Origin: Flavobacteriaceae bacterium CRH
GTDB taxonomy: Bacteria; Bacteroidota; Bacteroidia; Flavobacteriales; Flavobacteriaceae
Assembly: GCA_001507425.1 (NCBI GenBank)
Contig: LMAJ01000016.1
Coordinates: 186,001-250,000, forward strand
Direction: 5' to 3'
Length of the DNA stretch: 64,000 nucleotides
A program made the translations under genes and the position numbers. Below, one piece after another: positions 35,135-43,231 of the stretch. A model generated the notes under the pieces. The model saw only the letters and a list, made by a program, of their open reading frames with translations. It had not been told where the DNA came from and searched no databases. Position 1 is the stretch's first letter; each line of letters opens with the position of its first letter.

Positions 35135-36496
35135 TTGTACGCAATACTAGACATAGAAACAACTGGAGGCCAGTTTAATGAAGAAGGAATTACCGAAATC
35201 GCCATTTATAAATTTGACGGTCACGAAGTAGTTGATCAATTTATTAGCCTTGTTAATCCTGAAATTCCAATTCAGCCTTTCGTGGTGAAATTAACAGGAA
35301 TAAATAATGCTATGTTGCGTTCTGCTCCTAAATTTTTTGAAGTTGCCAAACGAATTATAGAAATTACTTCAGATTGTATTATTGTTGCTCACAATGCTTC
35401 TTTCGATTACCGAATTTTACGTACAGAATTCAGACGTTTGGGTTATGATTTCGAAGCCAGAACACTTTGTACCGTAGAACTTGCCAAAAAACTCATTCCG
35501 GAACAACCTTCTTACAGTTTAGGAAAACTAGTCCGAGCATTAGGAATTCCTATGGCAGACAGACATCGCGCCAGCGGAGACGCCATGGCAACGACAAAGC
35601 TGTTTAAAATGCTGCTTGAAAAAGACTTAGAAAAAACAATCGTAAAAGATTTTATAAAGCTGGAAGTAGAAAAAGGAATTGCTCCAAAACTACTTGATTT
35701 GGTAGCACAAATGCCTGCTAAAACTGGTATATATTATATTCACAACGAAAGTGGAAATTTAATATACATCGGCAAAAGCCAAAATATCAAAAAAAGAGTC
35801 AATCAGCATTTTACCGGAATTACAACCAAAAGCAAAAAAATTCAAGCCGAAGTTTTCACCATCACTTATGATGAAACTGGAAGTGAATTAATTGCGTTGC
35901 TGAAAGAAAGCGAAGAAATAAAAATTAACAGACCAAAATACAATCGTTCTCAACGAAAAACTAATTTTCCGTTTGCTCTCTACGTTGAAAAAGATGCGAA
36001 TGGATATTTGAACTTAAAACTCGAAAAGGCAGACGGACGTAAAAAAGAAGTTACGTCGTATGCAAGTTTGCAAGAGGGCAAAAATGCGCTGTTTAAGTTT
36101 ACGGCAAAATACCATTTATGTCAAAAGCTAACAGGACTTTATCAAACTAAAAAAGAGTGCTTTCAATATAAAATCAAAGAATGCGACGGTGCTTGTATTG
36201 GTGAAGTAACCAAGGAAATATACAATACCAGAGTACAGGAATTTATTGCGGAAAACAGTTTCGATAACAAAAGCATGATTTTGATGGACAGAGGCCGAAA
36301 TGTGAACGAAAGAAGTGCTATCTTAATCGAAAACGGTGTTTATAAAGGATATGCGTATTATGATCTAAATTATCAAATCACAAATATTGATATTTTGAAA
36401 AATATTTTAATCCCAATGCAGAACAATCGTGATGTCAAGAACATTATTCAAAATCACATTCGAAAAAGCAAATCGCTTAAAATTCTTCACTTTTAA
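35135..36496 (+). CDS. DnaQ-like 3'-5' exonuclease fused to GIY-YIG (UvrC-type) domain, TTG start
   Basis: A 453-residue fusion. Residues 1-170 form a DEDDh exonuclease: DIETTGG (D6, E8), AHNASFDYRIL and HRASGDA. Residues 193-275 are a GIY-YIG nuclease module as in UvrC/Cho (TGIYYIHNESGNLIYIGKSQ). The remainder (to 453) lacks a recognised domain but has a CDGACIGEV motif reminiscent of the UvrC cysteine region. The frame has no ATG near the conserved start; TTG at 35135 gives MYAILDIETTGG directly, and an in-frame stop sits 39 bp upstream. Probable DNA repair nuclease. Confidence 0.85.
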   Translation: MYAILDIETTGGQFNEEGITEIAIYKFDGHEVVDQFISLVNPEIPIQPFVVKLTGINNAMLRSAPKFFEVAKRIIEITSDCIIVAHNASFDYRILRTEFRRLGYDFEARTLCTVELAKKLIPEQPSYSLGKLVRALGIPMADRHRASGDAMATTKLFKMLLEKDLEKTIVKDFIKLEVEKGIAPKLLDLVAQMPAKTGIYYIHNESGNLIYIGKSQNIKKRVNQHFTGITTKSKKIQAEVFTITYDETGSELIALLKESEEIKINRPKYNRSQRKTNFPFALYVEKDANGYLNLKLEKADGRKKEVTSYASLQEGKNALFKFTAKYHLCQKLTGLYQTKKECFQYKIKECDGACIGEVTKEIYNTRVQEFIAENSFDNKSMILMDRGRNVNERSAILIENGVYKGYAYYDLNYQITNIDILKNILIPMQNNRDVKNIIQNHIRKSKSLKILHF

Positions 36497-36513
36497 CAAA
36501 ACTAAACTTTCAT

Positions 36514-36521
36514 TATCTTTG
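36514..36521 (+). promoter_or_regulatory. -7 box TATCTTTG of the ion channel gene
   Basis: Exact TAnnTTTG six bases before the ATG at 36527, which would leave almost no 5' leader. A second in-frame ATG at 36536 (MKSKYE) would then have about 9 nt of leader. Confidence 0.45.
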
Positions 36522-36526
36522 TTGCT

Positions 36527-37366
36527 ATGAGAAAAATGAAATCGAAATACGAAATTTTCAGAGAGAAAATCAAAGTCATTCTTTACGGTACTAATACTAT
36601 TTTAGGCCGAATGTTCGATTTGGTTTTATTGGGATTAATTTTATTGAGTGTTATTTTGATTATGATGGAATCTGTTCAGGGAATCAATCAAAAATATCAC
36701 ACACAACTTATTATTTGCGAATGGATTATCACTGTATTTTTTACTATTGAATATATTTTACGAATCATTTCAATACAAAAGCCCGTTAAATATATTTTCA
36801 GTTTTTACGGAATTATCGATCTACTTGCCGTTTTACCCATGTATTTATCGATATTCTTTCCTGGAGCGAGTATACTTTCTATAGTGAGAGCATTACGCTT
36901 TTTTCGATTGTTCAAAATCCTGCACATTCCACAAATATCACATCAGTCTTTTCAGTTGCGTGAAGCGATCGAAGCCAGTAAAGAAAAGATTCTCGTTTTC
37001 ATTTATTTTGTACTTATAAGCACAGTAATAATAGGCACTATAATGTATTTGATTGAAGGTAGGGAATCAGGATTTTCAAGTATTCCAATGAGTATTTATT
37101 GGACAATTGTAACCTTAACAACAGTAGGTTACGGCGATATTTCGCCACAAACGCCACTCGGACAATTCGTAGCTTCTTTGGTCATGATTTTAGGTTACGG
37201 AATTATTGCTGTTCCAACCGGAATTGTAACGGCTGAGTTTGCAAAAAACAGTCTTAAAAACAGTGCCCCAACTAGAAAAAAAGAATGCCAAAAGTGTAAT
37301 GCCAAACTTCATTTTGATAATGCAAGATATTGCTTTCAATGCGGAACAGAATTACCTAATAATTAA
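36527..37366 (+). CDS. Voltage-gated potassium-type channel with C-terminal zinc ribbon
   Basis: A 279-residue cation channel. Segments S1-S4 span about residues 20-145. The voltage-sensor helix is SIVRALRFFRLFKIL. The pore loop carries the potassium filter TTVGYGD (about 203-209), followed by S6. Residues 248-273 form a zinc ribbon, CQKCNAKLHFDNARYCFQCG (two CxxC pairs), an unusual cytoplasmic addition that may sense or oligomerise. The start could also be the second ATG (36536). Confidence 0.85.
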   Translation: MRKMKSKYEIFREKIKVILYGTNTILGRMFDLVLLGLILLSVILIMMESVQGINQKYHTQLIICEWIITVFFTIEYILRIISIQKPVKYIFSFYGIIDLLAVLPMYLSIFFPGASILSIVRALRFFRLFKILHIPQISHQSFQLREAIEASKEKILVFIYFVLISTVIIGTIMYLIEGRESGFSSIPMSIYWTIVTLTTVGYGDISPQTPLGQFVASLVMILGYGIIAVPTGIVTAEFAKNSLKNSAPTRKKECQKCNAKLHFDNARYCFQCGTELPNN

Positions 37367-37416
37367 TTAACAAGCAATTTCGATTTGTAGATTTCCAATG
37401 CAATTCGAGCTAAAAC

Positions 37417-38337
37417 ATGAAATACCTAATAACTATCGTCGGACCAACAGCAATAGGCAAAACTGCCTTAAGTATTGCTTTGGCACAACATTTTAAATGC
37501 GAAATTATATCTTGCGACAGCCGTCAGTTTTTTAAAGAAATGACAATTGGTACCGCAGTTCCAAATCAGGAAGAATTACAAGCAGCAGCCCATCATTTTA
37601 TTCAAAATAAATCTATTTTCGAAAATTATACCGTTGGCGATTACGAAAAAGAAGCACTTTTAAAATTAGAAGAATTATATCAAAATAATGATTTCGCTAT
37701 TTTAATTGGTGGTTCAGGTTTGTATGTTGATGCTATTTTAAAAGGTTTTGATGAATTTCCAGAAATTGATCCTGCAATACGATCAGAAGTAAATCTAAAT
37801 TATGAAAAACTAGGAATTGAATATCTTCAAAAACAATTACAAACTTTAGATCCTGATTATTATCAGAAAATAACGCTAGAAAATCCTCAAACACTACAAA
37901 ACCCACAACGAATGATGCGTTTTGTAGAAGTTTGCATCGGAACACAAAAACCGTATTCATCCTTTCTAAATCAGAAGAAAAATAACAGAAACTTCACTCC
38001 TATCTTAATTGGCCTTGAAGCCGACAGAAAAATTATTTACGATCGAATCAATCAGCGCGTTGACATTATGATGAACGAAGGTTTGTTAGAAGAAGCTAAA
38101 TCTCTGTATCCAAATAAAACATTAAATGCGCTTCAAACCGTTGGTTATAGAGAATTATTTAGTTATTTTAATGAAGAATTCACGTTACCTTTTGCTATAG
38201 AAGAAATTAAAAAAAATACAAGAAGATTTTCTAAAAGACAGTTAACCTGGTTTAAAAGAAATGAAAACACTAAATGGTTTGATTACGCAACAGATAGAAA
38301 ACAAATTACAGACTACATAGAAAATCTTCTAAAGTAA
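37417..38337 (+). CDS. miaA: tRNA dimethylallyltransferase MiaA
   Basis: A 306-residue enzyme adding the dimethylallyl group to A37 of tRNAs that read U-starting codons. P-loop: VGPTAIGKTALSIALA; catalytic Asp in SCDSRQFFKEM; the family motif GGSGLYVDAIL; and the C-terminal NTRRFSKRQLTWFKRN. Full length. No hfq follows. Confidence 0.95.
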   Translation: MKYLITIVGPTAIGKTALSIALAQHFKCEIISCDSRQFFKEMTIGTAVPNQEELQAAAHHFIQNKSIFENYTVGDYEKEALLKLEELYQNNDFAILIGGSGLYVDAILKGFDEFPEIDPAIRSEVNLNYEKLGIEYLQKQLQTLDPDYYQKITLENPQTLQNPQRMMRFVEVCIGTQKPYSSFLNQKKNNRNFTPILIGLEADRKIIYDRINQRVDIMMNEGLLEEAKSLYPNKTLNALQTVGYRELFSYFNEEFTLPFAIEEIKKNTRRFSKRQLTWFKRNENTKWFDYATDRKQITDYIENLLK

Positions 38338-38352
38338 AATCTATTTTCTTTC

Positions 38353-38378
38353 TTCTATTTTCTATTTTCTATTTTCTA
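38353..38378. repeat. 7-bp tandem repeat (CTATTTT)
   Basis: CTATTTT repeated a little over three times in the 82-bp gap before the thioesterase gene, followed by ATCTAAAATC words like those at 17722. A simple sequence tract that might vary in copy number. Confidence 0.6.
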
Positions 38379-38419
38379 AAAAAATCTAAAATCAACAAAC
38401 ATAAATCTAAAATCACAAA

Positions 38420-39166
38420 ATGCCAATATCTCCAAATTTCACTTCCGTTTTAAGTAAAGACTGGGAAATCAATTTCACGCAATGCACACCAAATGGTTAT
38501 TTAAAATATACTGATTTATGTAATATTTTACAATTAACCGCTGCTGCACATTCTGAAATTGGAGGTATCAGTTTTTTTGATATGCAGGAATTTCATCAGG
38601 CCTGGGTTTTAAGCCGTATGCGCGTTGAAATTACAGCTTTACCTAAATGGCAAGATGTCGTAACCGTAAAAACATGGATCAATAGTTTAGAAAATTCACG
38701 TTCTGTACGTGCACTTGAAATGTATGTAAACGGTAAAAAAATAGTAGGATGCGAAACCTATTGGGCCGTTTTTAATACGCAGGCACGTCGTCCCGAAGCT
38801 TTAGCTTTACCTTATGAACATTTCGAATTGTTTCCTAAAAACAGGGCTACAACTGAAGGTTTCTCTAAAATAAATATTAATCACGAAAAAGAAGCTGTAT
38901 TCGAAAAAACAGTTTATTTATCAGATCTTGATATTGTAAACCACGTAAATAATGTCAAATATCTTGAATGGTGCCTTGATCATGTTGATTCAAAAAGAAT
39001 TCTGAAACAAGAAGTTAAAAGCTTCGAAATGAACTTTATGAAAGAGCTTTCGCTTAAAGATAATGTTGTAATCCACGAAAGTGAAGATGACGATCATACA
39101 ACTGCAACTTTTAGCATTACTAAAGGTGAGAAAACATGTTTTGCGTTAGAATTACATTGGAAATAA
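38420..39166 (+). CDS. Acyl-ACP thioesterase
   Basis: A 248-residue double-hotdog thioesterase that releases fatty acids from acyl carrier protein. The N-terminal hotdog has GYLKYTDLCNILQLTAAAH and RMRVEITALPKWQDVVTVKTW. The second hotdog has the catalytic motif SDLDIVNHVNNVKYLEWCLD, with Asn and His. Matches bacterial acyl-ACP thioesterases. Followed by the paired palindromes and a terminator shared with the rtcB operon. Confidence 0.9.
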   Translation: MPISPNFTSVLSKDWEINFTQCTPNGYLKYTDLCNILQLTAAAHSEIGGISFFDMQEFHQAWVLSRMRVEITALPKWQDVVTVKTWINSLENSRSVRALEMYVNGKKIVGCETYWAVFNTQARRPEALALPYEHFELFPKNRATTEGFSKININHEKEAVFEKTVYLSDLDIVNHVNNVKYLEWCLDHVDSKRILKQEVKSFEMNFMKELSLKDNVVIHESEDDDHTTATFSITKGEKTCFALELHWK

Positions 39167-39178
39167 ACGTCTATAATT

Positions 39179-39275
39179 CCTGCAAGGTTTTCAAAACCTT
39201 GTAGGTATTATATTTATAAGCATTAAACTTAAATTATAATCTAACAAACCTACAAGGTTTTCAAAACCTTGCAGG
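39179..39275. repeat. Two facing 27-bp palindromes (CCTGCAAGGTTTTC... )
   Basis: Two 27-bp elements at 39179-39205 and 39249-39275 are inverted copies of each other except for the central base. Each is itself a palindrome (AAGGTTTT/AAAACCTT). The 43-bp spacer is AT-rich. Located between convergent genes, before the shared terminator. Confidence 0.8.
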
Positions 39276-39287
39276 GAATTGCAATCA

Positions 39288-39320
39288 ATAAAAAAAACGA
39301 TGCAATTGGCATCGTTTTTT
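39288..39320. terminator. Bidirectional terminator
   Basis: A 9-bp stem AAACGATGC/GCATCGTTT with A and T runs, ending both the thioesterase transcript and the rtcB-prfH operon. Confidence 0.88.
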
Positions 39321-39326
39321 CTAAAA

Positions 39327-39863
39327 TCATTTTGATTTCTTTTTAGAATCTTTTTTAGATTTCTTCGGCTTCTTTTTCTTTTTCAGCAAATCAATTTTAC
39401 TTTGAATTCTTTTCTCTACATCAGTAATATCAGAATCAAAAGCAAACTGTAAAGCGCAAAGTTTAGCATTTTTAATTTCCTTTAATGCTTTTTTAAATTC
39501 ATGTTGAGCTTCAAAAAGAATTGCTTTTTTTACATAAATCTCAGATTTGTTTATTCCTTTTATAGTTAAGGCAAAATCAATTAATTTTTGAGTTTCTTCG
39601 TAATCTTCATTCAAAATCAAAGTCTGCAAATAATACGGATACACTTCAAGTGCATGAATATTTATAGCTAAAGCTTGCTGAAAATACGACTTTGCTTCTT
39701 CATAATTCCATAACTGTTCCGCCTGAATTCTTCCGTACAAACACAAAACCATTGTGTTAGTGTCGTTATAAGAAAATGCATAATCTAAAGATTCTATAGT
39801 TCCTTCGAGCCAATATGGATAATTATCCAAAGCCTGAAAAAGGTATTTATCAATTGTTTTCAT
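39327..39863 (-). CDS. TPR-like protein with lysine-rich tail, last gene of rtcB-prfH operon
   Basis: A 178-residue helical protein. Residues 30-140 carry TPR-like helix pairs ([43 protein letters not shown]). The last 20 residues are almost all Lys ([13 protein letters not shown]), suiting RNA or ribosome binding. The ATG at 39861-39863 (MKTIDKYLF) is preferred; a start 4 codons upstream is possible. It overlaps the end of prfH by 14 bp, so it is translated from the same message. I do not recognise a named family; a link to ribosome repair is inferred from position only. Confidence 0.7.
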   Translation of the reverse strand: MKTIDKYLFQALDNYPYWLEGTIESLDYAFSYNDTNTMVLCLYGRIQAEQLWNYEEAKSYFQQALAINIHALEVYPYYLQTLILNEDYEETQKLIDFALTIKGINKSEIYVKKAILFEAQHEFKKALKEIKNAKLCALQFAFDSDITDVEKRIQSKIDLLKKKKKPKKSKKDSKKKSK

Positions 39864-40539
39864 TTCGTAAATCATTTTTTAATTTCTGACGGGTTCCTTT
39901 GTAATTTTTCTCAACTTTATTCTTTTTAAAATCACTTCCGGTAAAAACCCTAACCGGATTTCCTCGCTCAATATTGAGTTGGTTTTCCCATTGTTTTCCA
40001 ACGTGATTCTTAAGTTGATTTAATTTTTCGTCTTCTAATTTTTTTAATAATCGTTCTGTTGCCAGTTTTTTGTTTTGGTGTTGCGAACGGCTGTCCATCG
40101 AAACAACAGCAATTCCTGTCGGAATATGAGTTGCTCTAATTGCAGAACTCACTTTGTTAACATGTTGCCCGCCCGCTCCTGAACTTCGCATAGCCTGATA
40201 TTGAATATCATTTTCTAAAATTGATGTATTTTTTTGCGGTTCGATTTCAAAAATGCCAACAAACCAGTTTTTGCGTTTGTGCATTTTCCTAAACTGACTT
40301 TGACCAATCCATTGAATTGTTCCTATCCAGGAACTCACAAAAGTCCCTGCGTTTTTTCCTTTTACCGAAATGGTTGCTGTTTCAATAGTTCCGTTTTCCT
40401 CTCCTACTTCTCTTTGCAGCAAAATGGTATCCAGTTCTTGTTCTTGCGCTTCTTCCAAAACTTTTTTAAGCACTTGGGCGACAACCCAAGTGCATTCTGC
40501 GGGACCTCGCCCCGCTGTTATTTGAATTATTTTTTCCAT
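39850..40539 (-). CDS. prfH: Peptide chain release factor-like PrfH
   Basis: A 229-residue class I release-factor homologue without the stop-codon-reading domain 2. It keeps the peptide-releasing GGQ loop ([20 protein letters not shown]), and has the C-terminal basic [16 protein letters not shown]. PrfH proteins are known to free ribosomes whose 16S rRNA has been cut in the decoding centre, and pair with RtcB, which reseals the break. Here rtcB ends 12 bp upstream, as expected for that system. Confidence 0.9.
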   Translation of the reverse strand: MEKIIQITAGRGPAECTWVVAQVLKKVLEEAQEQELDTILLQREVGEENGTIETATISVKGKNAGTFVSSWIGTIQWIGQSQFRKMHKRKNWFVGIFEIEPQKNTSILENDIQYQAMRSSGAGGQHVNKVSSAIRATHIPTGIAVVSMDSRSQHQNKKLATERLLKKLEDEKLNQLKNHVGKQWENQLNIERGNPVRVFTGSDFKKNKVEKNYKGTRQKLKNDLRNENN

Positions 40540-40551
40540 TATTAATTTCTT

Positions 40552-41943
40552 TTAACGATCCATCCTAACGATTTTTGGAGTAAAAGTTCCCAGAACTTCA
40601 ACCAAATCTGTTTGATTACTCATCACTTTTGTAATGTCTTTGTAGGCCATTGGAGCTTCATCAATATTTCCACCAATTAAGGTTACATCATTTGCTTTCA
40701 GTACTTTTTTAATATCACTTTGTGTAAAAGTACTTTTGCATTTTGATCTCGAAAACAAGCGTCCTGCACCATGCGAAGCAGAGTTTAAACTTTCAGCATT
40801 TCCTTTTCCTTTTACAATGAAACCCGGTGCAGTCATCGAACCAGGAATAATTCCCAGTTGTCCTTCTCCTGCTGGCGTTGCGCCTTTTCTGTGCACAATA
40901 CATTCTTGACCGTTTACCATTTCTTTCCACGCAAAATTGTGATGGTTTTCTATCGTTACCACTACTCTTTTTCCTATCGCTTTGGCAATTCTTCTATGAA
41001 TATCGTCATGACAGGCTTTTGCATATTCTCCGGCCAAATTCATCGCTAACCAATATTCCTGACCATCATGAGTGTTCAAATCTAACCAGGCCAAATGCTG
41101 TACATTTTTTGGAAGCGGACATTGTTTAGTTGCCAAATACGTGTAATGTTTAGCAATATTAGCTCCCAAACCGCGAGAACCACTGTGTGACAATACAGCA
41201 AAATATTCCCCTTTTTCAAGCTTCCATTCATTCTCCGGATTTTCGATTTTAGCAATTCCAAATTCTACAAAATGGTTTCCTCCGCCAGAACTTCCTAATT
41301 GTTTATAGGCTTTTGGTAAAAGGTTTTTCAATAATGGAATATCCTGAAATTCAATTTTATAAAAAACTTCATGATCTGCTTTTACAGCATGTGTCTCATT
41401 CATTCCAAATTTGGTGTGGTCTTTTAAAATCGCTTCTAATTGATGTTCTCTTCCTTTAAAATGAGACGCCGGTAAATCAAAAACCGAAAGACTCATTCGG
41501 CAACCAATATCAACTCCAACCCCGTACGGAATAACAGCATTATCTGTTGCTAAGACCCCGCCAATTGGCAATCCGTAACCTGAATGTGCATCCGGCATTA
41601 AAGCTCCGGCAATCGAGATTGGTAATTTTAGAGAATCATACAATTGAAATTTTGCCTGCTGGTCTATTTCATTTTCTCCAAAAATGGTAAAAGGTGCTCT
41701 TGTCGCTTTAAGCTGATGCATTCTTACGTGAACCGGATTTATTAAACCTTCGGCAACTTTTCCCCAGGTTCCATTTCCTTCAAATTTTTCCGGATGAAGT
41801 AAAACTTCTTTCGCTTCTGTTAGAATAGATTCTTTTTTTTCTCTTTTTCTGTATCTGTTTATTTGCCCTAAGGCTATGTTTATTGAATTATTTTTTGGAA
41901 AGCCTAACTTAATCAGGTCTTTTCCGGATAATTTATTTCCCAT
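40552..41943 (-). CDS. rtcB: RNA ligase RtcB (PrfH-associated type)
   Basis: A 463-residue GTP- and manganese-dependent ligase that joins 2',3'-cyclic phosphate to 5'-OH RNA ends. Metal ligands: GVGVDIGC and GSSGGGNHFVEF; guanylylated His is in LNSASHGAGRLFSR; MPDAHSGYGLPIGG precedes. The second residue after GVDIGC is Arg-Met where most RtcB have Gly-Met, a small oddity. In an operon with prfH, so its target is probably cut 16S rRNA and not tRNA. The upstream gene's stop is 3 bp before its ATG. Confidence 0.93.
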   Translation of the reverse strand: MGNKLSGKDLIKLGFPKNNSINIALGQINRYRKREKKESILTEAKEVLLHPEKFEGNGTWGKVAEGLINPVHVRMHQLKATRAPFTIFGENEIDQQAKFQLYDSLKLPISIAGALMPDAHSGYGLPIGGVLATDNAVIPYGVGVDIGCRMSLSVFDLPASHFKGREHQLEAILKDHTKFGMNETHAVKADHEVFYKIEFQDIPLLKNLLPKAYKQLGSSGGGNHFVEFGIAKIENPENEWKLEKGEYFAVLSHSGSRGLGANIAKHYTYLATKQCPLPKNVQHLAWLDLNTHDGQEYWLAMNLAGEYAKACHDDIHRRIAKAIGKRVVVTIENHHNFAWKEMVNGQECIVHRKGATPAGEGQLGIIPGSMTAPGFIVKGKGNAESLNSASHGAGRLFSRSKCKSTFTQSDIKKVLKANDVTLIGGNIDEAPMAYKDITKVMSNQTDLVEVLGTFTPKIVRMDR

Positions 41944-41946
41944 GAT

Positions 41947-42693
41947 TTATATCATTTCGTCGGCATATTGTTGATACAATAAATGCTGACTTTTATTTTT
42001 AATTGGGTTTAACTCTCTCGGATTTTCCGTTTGATAATATCCCGGACATCGAGCGTAACCCATAACTAATCTGTTTATTTTATGGTTTAAATTTTGATTG
42101 GTAATATAATTTTCTAAAACCTGAAGCTCACTTTGTAAATCTGAATTAACAGGTTTTTTGTGTGTTATGATATTTGGCCTCACGCGCTGCACAAATCTCC
42201 AAGGCTCATCAAATCGATAATAAATTATATATCTCCCAAGATTATTAGACCATTCTTTGGTTAAAGTAAAGTAGCTTTTCTCTTTTTCAGTCAAATTTAT
42301 TTTCTTGCAATTCCAATCACTAATAGAAATTTCTTTTAAAAACTGCTCTGATGGAACAGTGATTTTCTTTCCAAATTTTCTTTTGCGTTTGGTAAATGAT
42401 TTTTCATTTGAATAGTGATATGTATTAATTTTTTCAAGCAAATTCATAAAAAAACCTGCATTTGGGCCAACTAATACATCAGCTCTCAAAACAAAAAACC
42501 TAACCCAACCTTTTTGATAAGGTTTGTCTAATAGCACTGGTGGTGAATTCCAAACAGCATTAAACAATTGCTTTCTTTGCTTAAAATGTTGACGTAATTT
42601 TTTTTCGAAATCTTCCTTTACTAACCTTTTCTTCTTTTTTTCACTTTTAAAACGACTGCACAATGCATACTCGTCCTTAGTGTAATTTTCCAT
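41947..42693 (-). CDS. Unrecognised basic protein, first gene of the rtcB-prfH operon
   Basis: A 248-residue soluble protein that I cannot place in a family. It opens with a charged helical region (residues 1-45, KSEKKKKRLVKEDFEKKLRQHFKQRK). The middle holds WVRFFVLRADVLVGPNAGFF and a basic KRKRKFGKKITV patch. Residues 150-175 read WSNNLGRYIIYYRFDEPWRFVQRVRPN, and a late YARCPGYYQTENPREL contains a conserved-looking Cys-Pro. No signal peptide or membrane helix. High Lys/Arg and aromatic content suit RNA binding. It ends 3 bp before rtcB, so co-translation is likely and a role in damaged-rRNA sensing or repair is a reasonable guess. Confidence 0.75.
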   Translation of the reverse strand: MENYTKDEYALCSRFKSEKKKKRLVKEDFEKKLRQHFKQRKQLFNAVWNSPPVLLDKPYQKGWVRFFVLRADVLVGPNAGFFMNLLEKINTYHYSNEKSFTKRKRKFGKKITVPSEQFLKEISISDWNCKKINLTEKEKSYFTLTKEWSNNLGRYIIYYRFDEPWRFVQRVRPNIITHKKPVNSDLQSELQVLENYITNQNLNHKINRLVMGYARCPGYYQTENPRELNPIKNKSQHLLYQQYADEMI

Positions 42694-42790
42694 TTGAAAA
42701 AGTATACTAAAATTAAATTGTTGAATCTTTTATCCTTTTGGGATAAATAATAAAATCGGTTATTCGGGAAAATTTGAAGTGTCTAGAATA

Positions 42791-42826
42791 AAAAAAGCCC
42801 GAAACTAAATGTCTTCGGGCTTTTTT
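42791..42826 (-). terminator. Terminator after the small ORF at 42847-42930
   Basis: A 13-bp stem AAAAAAGCCCGAA/TTCGGGCTTTTTT with a 10-nt loop, T run on the minus strand. It lies about 100 bp before the rtcB operon, so a short transcript starting upstream would stop here. Confidence 0.85.
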
Positions 42827-42846
42827 ATATATCTAAAAATGAATTT

Positions 42847-42930
42847 CTAAGATTGAAATAAGCCACGAAGAAGCGCTGCACCAAATTCGTTTGGTGTGAA
42901 GCTTTGAGATGATGATGTAAATACAAACAT
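42847..42930 (-). CDS. Possible 27-residue small protein
   Basis: An ATG at 42928-42930 after a purine-rich CGAAGAAA opens 27 codons (MFVFTSSSQSFTPNEFG, then AALLRGLFQS) and ends at TAG 42847. A strong terminator follows 21 bp later, so the ORF has the layout of a stand-alone small gene. The C-terminal half could be a short amphipathic helix. It is not proven to be translated. The remainder of the 538-bp gap (42694-43231) is AT-rich and otherwise featureless. Confidence 0.4.
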   Translation of the reverse strand: MFVFTSSSQSFTPNEFGAALLRGLFQS

Positions 42931-43164
42931 TTTCTTCGTTATTAAAGGGTTATTATTAATTTTTTCGTCTGCAAATATTCAGAATAGTTTTTTGATTTTC
43001 CAAATTATTATTAAAAAAATTCGTGTAAAAAAATATTTATTGATTTATGCCCCTATGCAAAATTCAACTACTAAACTGTTAATCAATAAAATATAAGTAT
43101 TTAATCTTTTAGAATTTAAATTAAAAATTTTAATCCTAAATAGGGATATTTAGAAAAATGGCAT

Positions 43165-43193
43165 AAAAAAAGCCCCGATTTCTCAGAGCTTTT
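43165..43193 (-). terminator. Terminator of the two-component operon
   Basis: Minus-strand stem AAAAGCTC pairing with GGGCTTTT (one G-U), followed by T residues, about 40 bp after the response regulator stop. Confidence 0.65.
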
Positions 43194-43231
43194 GATTTTT
43201 TTTTTGGATGAACTAGTTTGTTATTCAATAA

